From: Mycolicibacter kumamotonensis
GTDB lineage: Bacteria; Actinomycetota; Actinomycetes; Mycobacteriales; Mycobacteriaceae
Length of the DNA stretch: 64,000 nucleotides
Direction: 5' to 3'
Assembly (NCBI RefSeq): GCF_002086285.1
Contig: NZ_MVHU01000010.1
Span: 1-64,000 of the forward strand
The notes beneath the pieces were generated by a model. That model saw only the letters and a program-made list of their open reading frames with translations. It made no database searches and was not told the origin of the DNA. This document shows positions 1 through 6,873 of this stretch, one piece after another. Within the stretch, counting starts at the first letter, position 1. Every line of letters begins with the position of its first letter. The position numbers and the translations under genes are program-made.

Positions 1-1
1 G

Positions 2-58
2 AAGACCAAGGGCCTCCCATGCAACGACACGCCCTATGAGAGCGAAATCACAACTGCC
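2..58 (+). pseudogene. PE-PPE domain fragment, inverted relative to its neighbour
   Basis: Read on the plus strand in frame 2, this stretch encodes DTPYESEITTA. That resembles the internal DTPY-x3-I-x-T segment found in the second half of PE-PPE (alpha/beta hydrolase) domains. It runs directly into AT-rich sequence (GTTTAAAATT) and then into the antisense of the minus-strand PE-PPE half at 69-623. No intact frame around it looks like a real protein. I read it as a broken remnant. The match is short, and the left end lies outside the window, so coincidence remains possible. Confidence 0.4.
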
Positions 59-68
59 CGTTTAAAAT

Positions 69-623
69 TCAAGAGCCAGCAAAGCGCTCTAGCAGGCCGC
101 CGTTGGGATTCATTGGGTCGGCGAGTAGCACGAATGCCAATTGGTCGGCGCTTGGCGCATCAGGATCTAGCGCCGCTAGATTCCGCATTTCCAGCGAGGC
201 TATCGCGGCGCTTTGCGAGTAGCCCAAGACGACGATGTTGTTACCACTGTCCATTTGCTGCGTGATGGTGTCGTTCAAGATGGCGACGCCTCGGGCCACC
301 GACGTAGCGAACGGCAAGTCTCTGATGGCGGTCGTCGGATACAACCCCTCCGGGGTAAAGAGCGCGTTCGGGCGGTAGCCTCCGTAGCCGTTCAGGGCGA
401 GGTATTTGCCAAATGCGGCATCCAGGTATTCCTGGTCTGGTATCGGGGTGCCGCTGCCGCCGATGATCCACGCCTCATAGGACTGCGGTATCACGGAATG
501 TGCCAGCGTTTTCTCCCCGGATGAAAACGCCAAAGATGGAGCCGGGGCGGGCCCCAATATCGATATGGTAGCGCACGCCAACAGTGGAATCCCTAGCATG
601 CTGAACGGGCGCCCGGTAATCAC
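69..623 (-). pseudogene. Truncated PE-PPE domain protein (N-terminal half)
   Basis: The 184-residue product has a hydrophobic N-terminus (about residues 5-32, possible signal or membrane anchor). It is followed by the start of a PE-PPE serine alpha/beta-hydrolase domain: IIGGSGTPIPDQEYLDAAF near residues 53-71, and the nucleophile elbow GYSQSA near residue 134. It stops at NPNGGLLERFAGS, where family members normally continue for another 100 residues or more carrying the catalytic Asp and His. A product lacking those residues should be inactive as a hydrolase. Family members are secreted or cell-envelope esterases of mycobacteria. The plus-strand fragment at 2-58 could be part of the missing half in inverted orientation. 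Confidence 0.7.
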
Positions 624-1209
624 TACTGCCCTCCGTAGGTTTGTTTAAAATTGACTGTTCCCTGCCGCGACTACGGTAAGGAAGTGGATAACTATTACTA
701 CAGGTGTTCTAGGAACTCGATCGAGAGTTCAGGATGAATGTATAATGCATTGGCCGACTACATAAGTTTCTTTATCTACGTTAGTATCTTTGTCAGTACG
801 TTAGATGCATGTCGGGTATCTGCTTCTGTTGATATAGCTGTTACGACGATTCGGCTGGAAATGTAAAGTACCCGATTCTTCCGGTGTTGTCCTGCGGTAC
901 CGGTGTCGTCACACGAAAACGGCGTTTGCATATTCGTCGTCGGCGATCGAGGATGCCTGGCGGCAACTTCTGTCAGGGTGAGGCATTAAGGCCGGATATG
1001 CCACTGACGCAGGTATGGATTTGTCGACGTTGAGCCTGCCGTCGTTCACTGAATGATCGTTCAAGTCCCGCGGAGCGATCACGCCAACGACTCGTTGAGG
1101 TTCTTCGCCAAATGCCGATGGGCGCCGTACGGCAGGACTGGATCACCAGCGATTCGGTTCTCCCGGTGAACAGCAGCATGTTGAATCCATTGGGGCGGAG
1201 AGTGTTTAG
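624..1209. other. Intergenic stretch, AT-rich in its first 270 bases
   Basis: I see no credible gene here. About 640-900 is visibly poorer in G+C than the rest of the window, with many TA steps (for example TATAATGCAT near 740), and could hold the promoter of the minus-strand PE-PPE remnant. A copy of GTTTAAAATT at 642-651 repeats the one at 60-69, and similar sequence precedes both copies (CACAACTGCCCG against CACTACTGCCCT), so the truncated gene lies between near-direct repeats. The remainder up to 1209 shows no coding signal I trust. Confidence 0.5.
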
Positions 1210-1371
1210 GTCGGATCCGATCGGCAACCGTGCTGGGGATCCGGTGGCGGGGCGTTGGTGCAGGCTGCCGGGGGCAACGGTGGATTGTGGTTCGGTGACG
1301 GCGGTGCCGACGGCAAGGTCGCCGACGGCGTCCAGGGTGGTGTTGGCGCCATTGCCCTCGGCGGTGGGTAG
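1210..1371 (+). pseudogene. PGRS-like glycine-rich C-terminal fragment
   Basis: The frame between the stop at 1207-1209 and the stop at 1369-1371 encodes GSGGGALVQAAGGNGGLWFG followed by DGGADGKVADGVQGGVGA. This is the GGxGG-rich repeat style of PE_PGRS and related PPE tails. There is no start codon, PE domain or ribosome binding site, so it is a relic. Together with the truncated PE-PPE gene to the left it suggests a decayed PE/PPE locus. The assignment rests on composition and the GGNGGLWFGDGGA motif only. Confidence 0.5.
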
Positions 1372-1445
1372 CCCTGAGGGGCGTCGCCGTCGCCGCGTAG
1401 GTAACGGCGCGCGCTCGATTATCAGGGTTCTGCGACGCTTAAGGC

Positions 1446-1841
1446 ATGGCCGCCCGCCCTCGCGTCGATCCCGTGCAGGCCCGAACCGCTGTGCTGGCGC
1501 TCGCGGCGTGGCTGCACGACGACACTGTGCCCGCCCCCGACCGCGCCGAGCTGGCGGCCGCGGTCCGTCTGACCGCGCGCACCCTGGCCGAGTTGGCCCC
1601 CGGTGCCAGCGTCGAGGTGCGGATCCCGCCGTTTGTCGCGGTGCAGTGCATCGCCGGACCGCGGCACACACGCGGCACCCCGCCCAACGTGGTCGAGACC
1701 GATCCGCGCAGCTGGCTGCTGCTGGCCGCTGGGCTGCTGGAGACCAGCGCGGCGACCGCGGCCGGAAAGCTGCGGCTATCGGGTGCACGAGCAGCTGAGA
1801 TCGCCGAATGGCTGCCGTTGGTGAAACTCGGCGCAAATTGA
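1446..1841 (+). CDS. Sterol-carrier-family protein, homologue of Rv0807
   Basis: The 131-residue protein is rich in Ala and Arg and has helical character. It lies directly upstream of purF, as Rv0807 does in M. tuberculosis. Mycobacterial members are annotated as conserved hypothetical or sterol carrier family proteins. The internal segment PGASVEVRIPPFVAVQC, followed by RGTPPNVVETDP, is the clearest conserved-looking part. No catalytic residues are evident. The ATG at 1446 gives the full family length. The biochemical role is unknown. Assignment relies mainly on gene order and length. Confidence 0.75.
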   Translation: MAARPRVDPVQARTAVLALAAWLHDDTVPAPDRAELAAAVRLTARTLAELAPGASVEVRIPPFVAVQCIAGPRHTRGTPPNVVETDPRSWLLLAAGLLETSAATAAGKLRLSGARAAEIAEWLPLVKLGAN

Positions 1842-1892
1842 CCGTAGACTGGACGCTGTCATCTACGCGCGCCCCCAGGGAGCAGACACAAC

Positions 1893-3410
1893 GTGCTTGG
1901 CCAGCAGGTGGAAGACCCTGACAATCCGCCCCGTGAAGAATGCGGTGTATTCGGTGTCTGGGCGCCCGGCGAAGAAGTAGCGAAGCTCACATATTACGGC
2001 CTGTATGCGCTGCAGCACCGCGGTCAGGAGGCCGCGGGCATCGCGGTCGGCGATGGCTCCCAGGTCCTGGTGTTCAAGGATCTCGGCTTGGTCAGCCAGG
2101 TGTTCGAGGAGCAGACGCTGGCGGCGATGGCCGGGCACGTGGCGATCGGGCACTGCCGCTACTCGACCACCGGCGACACCACCTGGGAGAACGCCCAGCC
2201 GGTGTTCCGCAACACCGCGGCCGGCACCGGGGTGGCGCTGGGTCACAACGGCAACCTGGTCAACACCACCGAGCTGGCCGGTCGCGCCCGCGAACTGGGC
2301 CTGATCGACACCCGTCGCCCCGGCGTGGCCACCACCGACTCCGACATTCTGGGCGCGCTGCTGGCGCACGGGGCCGCCGACATCACCCTCGAGCAGGCGG
2401 CGCTGGAGCTGCTGCCGACCGCGCGCGGTGCCTTCTGTCTGACGTTCATGGACGAGAACACCCTGTATGCGGCCCGGGACCCGTGGGGGGTGCGGCCGCT
2501 GTCGCTGGGGCGGCTGGACCGCGGTTGGGTGGTGGCGTCGGAAACCGCCGCACTGGACATCGTCGGCGCATCATTCGTCCGGGACATCGAGCCCGGTGAG
2601 CTGCTGGCCATCGATGCAGACGGGGTGCGCTCCACCCGGTTCGCCAACCCCACCCCCAAGGGCTGCGTCTTCGAGTACGTCTACCTAGCCCGGCCGGACA
2701 GCACCATCGGCGGCAGGTCGGTGCACGCCACCCGGGTGGAGATCGGCCGGCGGCTGGCGCGCCAGCATCCCGTCGACGCCGACCTGGTGATCGGGGTACC
2801 GGAGTCCGGGACCCCCGCCGCGGTGGGGTACGCCCAGGAGTCCGGCATCGACTACGGGCAGGGCCTGACCAAGAACGCCTACGTCGGGCGGACGTTCATC
2901 CAGCCGTCGCAGACCATCCGCCAGCTGGGCATCCGGCTCAAACTCAACCCGCTGCGCGAGATCATCCGCGGCAAGCGGCTGATCGTGGTCGACGACTCGA
3001 TCGTGCGGGGCAACACCCAGCGGGCGCTGGTGCGGATGCTGCGGGAGGCCGGCGCCATCGAGGTGCACGTGCGGATCGCCTCGCCTCCGGTGAAGTGGCC
3101 GTGCTTCTACGGCATCGACTTCGCCTCGCCCGCCGAACTGATCGCCAACGTGGTCGAGGACGAGGCCGAGATGCTCGAGGCGGTACGGCGCACCATCGGA
3201 GCGGACAGCCTGGGTTACGTCGGGCTGGAGGACATGATCGCGGCAACCGAGCAGCCCAAGTCGCGACTGTGCAGCGCCTGCTTCGACGGCAACTATCCGA
3301 TCGAGCTGCCCGGCGACAGCGCCCTGGGCAAGAATGTCGTCGAGCAGATGCTGGCCACCACCGCATTGCAGGCCGAGAGCGACAACGACCCGGCGCTGAT
3401 CCAGCCGTAA
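1893..3410 (+). CDS. purF: Amidophosphoribosyltransferase
   Basis: This enzyme catalyses the first committed step of purine synthesis: PRPP plus glutamine to phosphoribosylamine. The 505-residue product has a 16-residue propeptide ending in REE before Cys17 (CGVFG), the N-terminal nucleophile of the glutaminase domain exposed by autoprocessing. GLYALQHRGQEAAGI follows. The PRPP-binding loop is LIVVDDSIVRGNT. Cysteines in GCVFEY and in LCSACF match the iron-sulfur ligands of the Bacillus-type enzyme. The GTG at 1893 follows GGGAG at about 1878. In M. tuberculosis purM follows directly. Here about 14 kb of catabolic genes separate the two. Confidence 0.97.
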   Translation: MLGQQVEDPDNPPREECGVFGVWAPGEEVAKLTYYGLYALQHRGQEAAGIAVGDGSQVLVFKDLGLVSQVFEEQTLAAMAGHVAIGHCRYSTTGDTTWENAQPVFRNTAAGTGVALGHNGNLVNTTELAGRARELGLIDTRRPGVATTDSDILGALLAHGAADITLEQAALELLPTARGAFCLTFMDENTLYAARDPWGVRPLSLGRLDRGWVVASETAALDIVGASFVRDIEPGELLAIDADGVRSTRFANPTPKGCVFEYVYLARPDSTIGGRSVHATRVEIGRRLARQHPVDADLVIGVPESGTPAAVGYAQESGIDYGQGLTKNAYVGRTFIQPSQTIRQLGIRLKLNPLREIIRGKRLIVVDDSIVRGNTQRALVRMLREAGAIEVHVRIASPPVKWPCFYGIDFASPAELIANVVEDEAEMLEAVRRTIGADSLGYVGLEDMIAATEQPKSRLCSACFDGNYPIELPGDSALGKNVVEQMLATTALQAESDNDPALIQP

Positions 3411-3459
3411 CCAAACCCGGTCTCCCGCAAGCCCCCCAACGGCGATGCCCCAACAATGT

Positions 3460-3497
3460 ATCAACTACTTGACATTGGATCGGGCACTCGATAGCGT
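3460..3497 (+). promoter_or_regulatory. Promoter with overlapping putative operator for the first Rieske operon
   Basis: TTGACA at 3469-3474 and TAGCGT at 3492-3497 are separated by 17 bases, a good sigma70/SigA-type promoter about 40 bases upstream of the Rieske gene at 3540. The -35 box lies inside ATCAACTACTTGACATT (3460-3476), which matches 15 of 17 bases of the reverse complement of 11258-11274, upstream of the second Rieske operon. This suggests one repressor for both. The MarR gene that ends this operon and the TetR at 10618 are candidates. Confidence 0.6.
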
Positions 3498-3539
3498 CGG
3501 CGCCATCAAGGCTCGTGACCTGAGACGGTTAGGACAGGA

Positions 3540-4811
3540 GTGGTTGTGGCGCGTTTCCCCAAGCCGCCCGAGGGCAGTTGGACCCAGCACTATCCCGAAC
3601 TCGGTACCGAACCGGTGTCGTACCGCGATTCCGTCACCCCGGAGGTCTACGAGAAGGAGCGGGCGGCGATCTTCAAGCGCGCCTGGCTGAATGTCGGTCG
3701 GGTGGAACAGCTTCCGCGCAAAGGAAGCTATTACACCAAGGAACTCAAGGTCGTCAACACCTCGATCATCGTGGTGCGCACGACATCTGACGAGGTCAAG
3801 GCCTTTCACAACGTCTGTCGGCATCGCGGCAACAAGCTGGTGTGGGACACCATGCCGCTGGAGGAGACCAGCGGGAACTGCCGTCAGTTCACCTGCAAAT
3901 ACCACGGCTGGCGCTACAACCTCGACGGCGACCTGACCTATGTGCAGCAGGAGGAGGAGTTCTTCGACCTGGACAAGAGCCGCTACGGCCTGGTCGGCGT
4001 GCACTGTGAAGTCTGGGAGGGCTTCATCTTCGTCAACTTCGCACGGGAGCCCGAACAATCGCTGCGCGAATTCCTTGGACCGATGGTGACGGCGCTGGAC
4101 GGTTACCCGTTCGGCAAGATGACGTCGCGGTGGCAGTACCGTTCAGTCGTCAATTCCAACTGGAAGCTGTTCCTGGACGCGTTTCAGGAGTTCTACCATG
4201 CGCCGATACTGCACGGAAACCAGACGCCCACGGCCTACCGGGTGGCGGCCGAGGAGGCAGGCTTCGAAGCGCCGCACTACCGTCTCGAAGGACCGCACCG
4301 GTTGGTGAGCACCTCGGGAGTCCGGGCCTGGGAGATGTCAGAAGAGATGCGCAAGCCCATCGAGAACATCTGCCAGAGCGGATTGTTCGGCCCCTGGGAC
4401 CCACCGGACATCGGCCCGGTCCCCGAGGGCCTCAACCCGGCGAAATGCGATCCGTGGGGCCTGGATTCATTTCAGATCTTCCCCAACTTCACGATCCTGT
4501 TCTGGGGCCAGGGCTGGTATTTGACCTACCACTACTGGCCGACGTCGCACGAATCGCACATTTTCGAAGGCACCCTGTACTTTCCGCAGCCGCGCACCCC
4601 CCGCGAACGGGTCGCCCAGGAGCTCGCGGCGGTTTCGTTCAAAGAGTACGGATTGCAGGACGCCAGCACCCTGGAGGCGACGCACACCATGCTCGGCACC
4701 GGTGTCGTGGACCGCTTTCTGCTCAACGACCAGGAGGTGCTGATCCGGCATTTCCACGCTCAAACTGCCGCGTGGATAGCCGAATACGAGCACGCGAGCG
4801 CGAAGGTGTGA
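3540..4811 (+). CDS. Rieske non-heme iron oxygenase, alpha subunit (module A)
   Basis: This 423-residue protein is a ring-hydroxylating-oxygenase-type alpha subunit. The Rieske [2Fe-2S] ligands are canonical: C93 and H95 (NVCRHRGNKL), then C119 and H122 (CKYHGWRYNLDG). The catalytic domain carries NWKLFLDAFQEFYHAPILH, giving bridging D213 and iron ligands H220 and H225. It is closely similar to the proteins at 59215-60504 and 12090-13322 and is followed at once by the same kind of small helical protein, so the pair probably works together. Electrons would have to come from a separate reductase. The only candidate in the window is at 44329-45339. The substrate is unknown, and the protein is not KshA-like in its Rieske region. 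Confidence 0.9.
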   Translation: MVVARFPKPPEGSWTQHYPELGTEPVSYRDSVTPEVYEKERAAIFKRAWLNVGRVEQLPRKGSYYTKELKVVNTSIIVVRTTSDEVKAFHNVCRHRGNKLVWDTMPLEETSGNCRQFTCKYHGWRYNLDGDLTYVQQEEEFFDLDKSRYGLVGVHCEVWEGFIFVNFAREPEQSLREFLGPMVTALDGYPFGKMTSRWQYRSVVNSNWKLFLDAFQEFYHAPILHGNQTPTAYRVAAEEAGFEAPHYRLEGPHRLVSTSGVRAWEMSEEMRKPIENICQSGLFGPWDPPDIGPVPEGLNPAKCDPWGLDSFQIFPNFTILFWGQGWYLTYHYWPTSHESHIFEGTLYFPQPRTPRERVAQELAAVSFKEYGLQDASTLEATHTMLGTGVVDRFLLNDQEVLIRHFHAQTAAWIAEYEHASAKV

Positions 4812-4818
4812 GTTGGCG

Positions 4819-5148
4819 ATGACGACCATGCTGCCCAAGGAATTCGCCGATCTCGAGCCGTTCAACGACTGGTGTCTGGGCTCCGAACCGGAGCGCTACG
4901 CCAAGCGGATGGACAGTTCCATGGCGGACATGCAGGCGTTCTACGACGCCATCACGGCGCGCGCCGAAGACGCGCTGGCCTATTGCGACAAGTTCAGCCT
5001 GGATGACCTGCCCGAGGATGTGCTGAACCTGATGCACCTGCTCTATTCCATGATCACGGTGGCGTTTCCGGCCGAATCCTGGAAGCAGCCGCGAGTTCCC
5101 GACGCCGGCGCCGCGGTGATCGAGTGTGTCTCCGAGCCTTTCCCGTGA
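4819..5148 (+). CDS. Small helical protein paired with Rieske oxygenase (family member 1)
   Basis: The product has about 109 residues and no family I recognise. Two paralogues occur in the window (13319-13654 and 58908-59231), each immediately downstream of a Rieske alpha-subunit gene. The shared pattern is FAxLE, then E-x-ER(Y/F)-x2-R, then FYDA near residue 40, Y-x-DKFxLD(D/E)-(L/I)-P-(E/D)-D, then L-(M/L)-H with a hydrophobic stretch, and a short Pro-rich tail. It appears all-alpha, without a signal peptide or metal-binding cluster. It may be a non-catalytic subunit or assembly factor of the oxygenase, unrelated by sequence to the usual SnoaL-like beta subunits. The start could be TTG 4813, ATG 4819 or ATG 4828. 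Confidence 0.75.
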   Translation: MTTMLPKEFADLEPFNDWCLGSEPERYAKRMDSSMADMQAFYDAITARAEDALAYCDKFSLDDLPEDVLNLMHLLYSMITVAFPAESWKQPRVPDAGAAVIECVSEPFP

Positions 5149-6398
5149 GCGAAACCGGGGTCACGGTCCTGCGGGCTGCCCGATGGCTCGACATCGATGC
5201 CGGGGTGGTGCGTTCGCCGGCGGTGGTGGTGATCGAGGACGGTCGCATCACGACGATCAATCCCGAAGCACCGGTTGAGGATTTCGCCGAAGAGATCGAC
5301 CTCGGCGACGTCACGCTGCTGCCGGGCCTGATGGACATGGAACTCAACCTGCTCATCGGCGGGCCGGGCAACCCGGACGGCCTACCCACGCCGATGCACG
5401 GCGTGCAGGATGATCCGGCCTACCGCACGCTGCGGGCCGCGGTCAATGCGCGGACCACCCTGGAAGCCGGGTTCACCACCGTGCGCAACCTCGGGCTGAT
5501 GGTCAAGACGGGCGGCTATCTGCTCGATGTCGCTCTGCAGCGCGCTATCGACCAGGGCTGGCACGCCGGTCCCCGGATCTATCCGGCCGGCCACGCCGTC
5601 ACCCCCTACGGCGGCCACCTGGATCCGACGGTCTTCCAACGGCTCGCGCCGGGGGTCATGCCACTGTCGGTCGCCGAGGGCATCGCCAACGGCGTGCCCG
5701 ACGTAACCGCCTGCGTGCGCTACCAGATCCGCCACGGCGCCAAGCTGATCAAGGTGTCGGCCTCCGGCGGGGTGATGTCACACAGCACGTCCCCGGGAGC
5801 CCAGCAGTACTCCGATGCCGAGCTCGCTGCGATCGCCGACGAGGCGCACCGCGCCGGGAGGCGGGTGGCCGCGCACGCCATCGGCGACAGTGCGATCCGG
5901 GCGTGCATCCGGGCCGGCATCGACTGCATCGAGCATGGCTTCCTGGCCAGCGACGCCACGTTGGAGATGATGGTGGAGCACGGTACGTTCCTGGTCTCCA
6001 CCACCTACTTGACCGACGCCATGGCGGTCGACCGGATCGCTCCCGAGCTGCGTAAGAAAGCCGCCGAAGTGTTTCCGCGGGCCAAAGCCATGTTGCCCCG
6101 GGCGATCGAGGCAGGCGTGCGCATCGCCTGCGGCACCGACGCACCGGCCATTCCGCACGGTCAGAACGCCAAGGAACTGGTCGCCCTGGTGGCGCGCGGC
6201 ATGACACCGCTGCAGGCACTGCGCGCGGCCACCACCACCAGCGCCGAGCTCATCGACGCCGGGGACGAACTGGGCCGACTGGCACCGGGTTACTGCGCCG
6301 ATATCATCGCGGTGCCGAATGACCCGACCCGGGACATCGGCACCACCGCCGACGTGCGGTTTGTCATGAAAGACGGCCGAGTCTACAAGCGCAGCTGA
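5145..6398 (+). CDS. Amidohydrolase-superfamily protein lacking the HxH motif (1)
   Basis: This TIM-barrel metal-dependent hydrolase is of the imidazolonepropionase/prolidase type, about 417 residues. The GTG at 5145 overlaps the stop of the preceding gene (GTGA), which implies coupling, so I prefer it to the upstream GTG at 5124. LPGLMDMELNLL stands where the family has LPGLID-x-HxH, so the two first-strand His ligands are Glu and Asn. The later positions look intact: KLIKVSASGG (Lys), AAHAIGDSA (His), CIEHGF (His) and CGTDAP (Asp). The paralogue at 57685-58905 shows the same Glu/Asn change. It probably hydrolyses an amide, lactone or cyclic intermediate, or has a mononuclear site. Confidence 0.85.
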   Translation: MSETGVTVLRAARWLDIDAGVVRSPAVVVIEDGRITTINPEAPVEDFAEEIDLGDVTLLPGLMDMELNLLIGGPGNPDGLPTPMHGVQDDPAYRTLRAAVNARTTLEAGFTTVRNLGLMVKTGGYLLDVALQRAIDQGWHAGPRIYPAGHAVTPYGGHLDPTVFQRLAPGVMPLSVAEGIANGVPDVTACVRYQIRHGAKLIKVSASGGVMSHSTSPGAQQYSDAELAAIADEAHRAGRRVAAHAIGDSAIRACIRAGIDCIEHGFLASDATLEMMVEHGTFLVSTTYLTDAMAVDRIAPELRKKAAEVFPRAKAMLPRAIEAGVRIACGTDAPAIPHGQNAKELVALVARGMTPLQALRAATTTSAELIDAGDELGRLAPGYCADIIAVPNDPTRDIGTTADVRFVMKDGRVYKRS

Positions 6399-6411
6399 CG
6401 GGAAGCAGGAC

Positions 6412-6864
6412 ATGGATCTCACCCGCAACACCCTGTGGCTGCTCAAGCAGGCCTTCTACTACTCGCTGACCACCGTGAACGAGGCGATCAGCGATTACGG
6501 CGTGAGCACCGCGCAGATCGGGTTGTTACGCCAGCTCGCCGGCGAGCCCGGCCTGTCCGGCGCCGAGCTGGCCCGCCGGTTGCTGATCACCCCGCAGGGT
6601 GTGCAGCTGGCGCTCAGTGCCCTGGAGGGCCGCGGCCTGGTGGAGCGTAAGCCCGATCCGCGGCACGGGCGCATCCTGAGGGCGTATCTCACCGATGAGG
6701 GGCGTTCGGTCGCCTCGGAGGTCGTCGCCGACGCGATCGCCGCGCACGACCAGGTGTTCGGTGTGCTGACCCCGGACGAGCAGGAGACGCTGCGCGCCCT
6801 GCTGACCCGGGTTGTCGAGCAGGGCACCGGCCACACCCTGTTCGCCGACCACGTGGAGCCCTGA
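6412..6864 (+). CDS. MarR-family transcriptional regulator
   Basis: The 150-residue winged-helix protein has the typical MarR core: AQIGLLRQLAGEPGLSGAE, then LLITPQGVQLALSALEGRGL (recognition helix), then the wing RKPDPRHGRILRAYLTDEG. It lies 13 bases after the amidohydrolase gene in the same direction, with GGGAAG upstream of the ATG, and ends 9 bases before the convergent VWA gene. As the last gene of the Rieske-1 operon it probably senses the substrate or a product and represses the promoter at 3469-3497. Whether it or the nearby TetR binds the shared motif is not decided. Confidence 0.85.
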   Translation: MDLTRNTLWLLKQAFYYSLTTVNEAISDYGVSTAQIGLLRQLAGEPGLSGAELARRLLITPQGVQLALSALEGRGLVERKPDPRHGRILRAYLTDEGRSVASEVVADAIAAHDQVFGVLTPDEQETLRALLTRVVEQGTGHTLFADHVEP

Positions 6865-6873
6865 CCGCGACCC

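Noticed and set aside
973..1836. Long minus-strand open frame covering the sterol-carrier-like gene
   Set aside because: Arg/Pro-rich composition typical of an antisense frame in GC-rich DNA. The plus-strand gene at 1446-1841 has family features and synteny.
3540..4811. Assigning the Rieske enzymes as KshA (3-ketosteroid 9-alpha-hydroxylase)
   Set aside because: The Rieske regions here (CRHRGNK, CKYHGWRYNLDG) differ from the KshA pattern I recall (CRHMGGDL, CPFHDWRW), so a KshA label is not supported.
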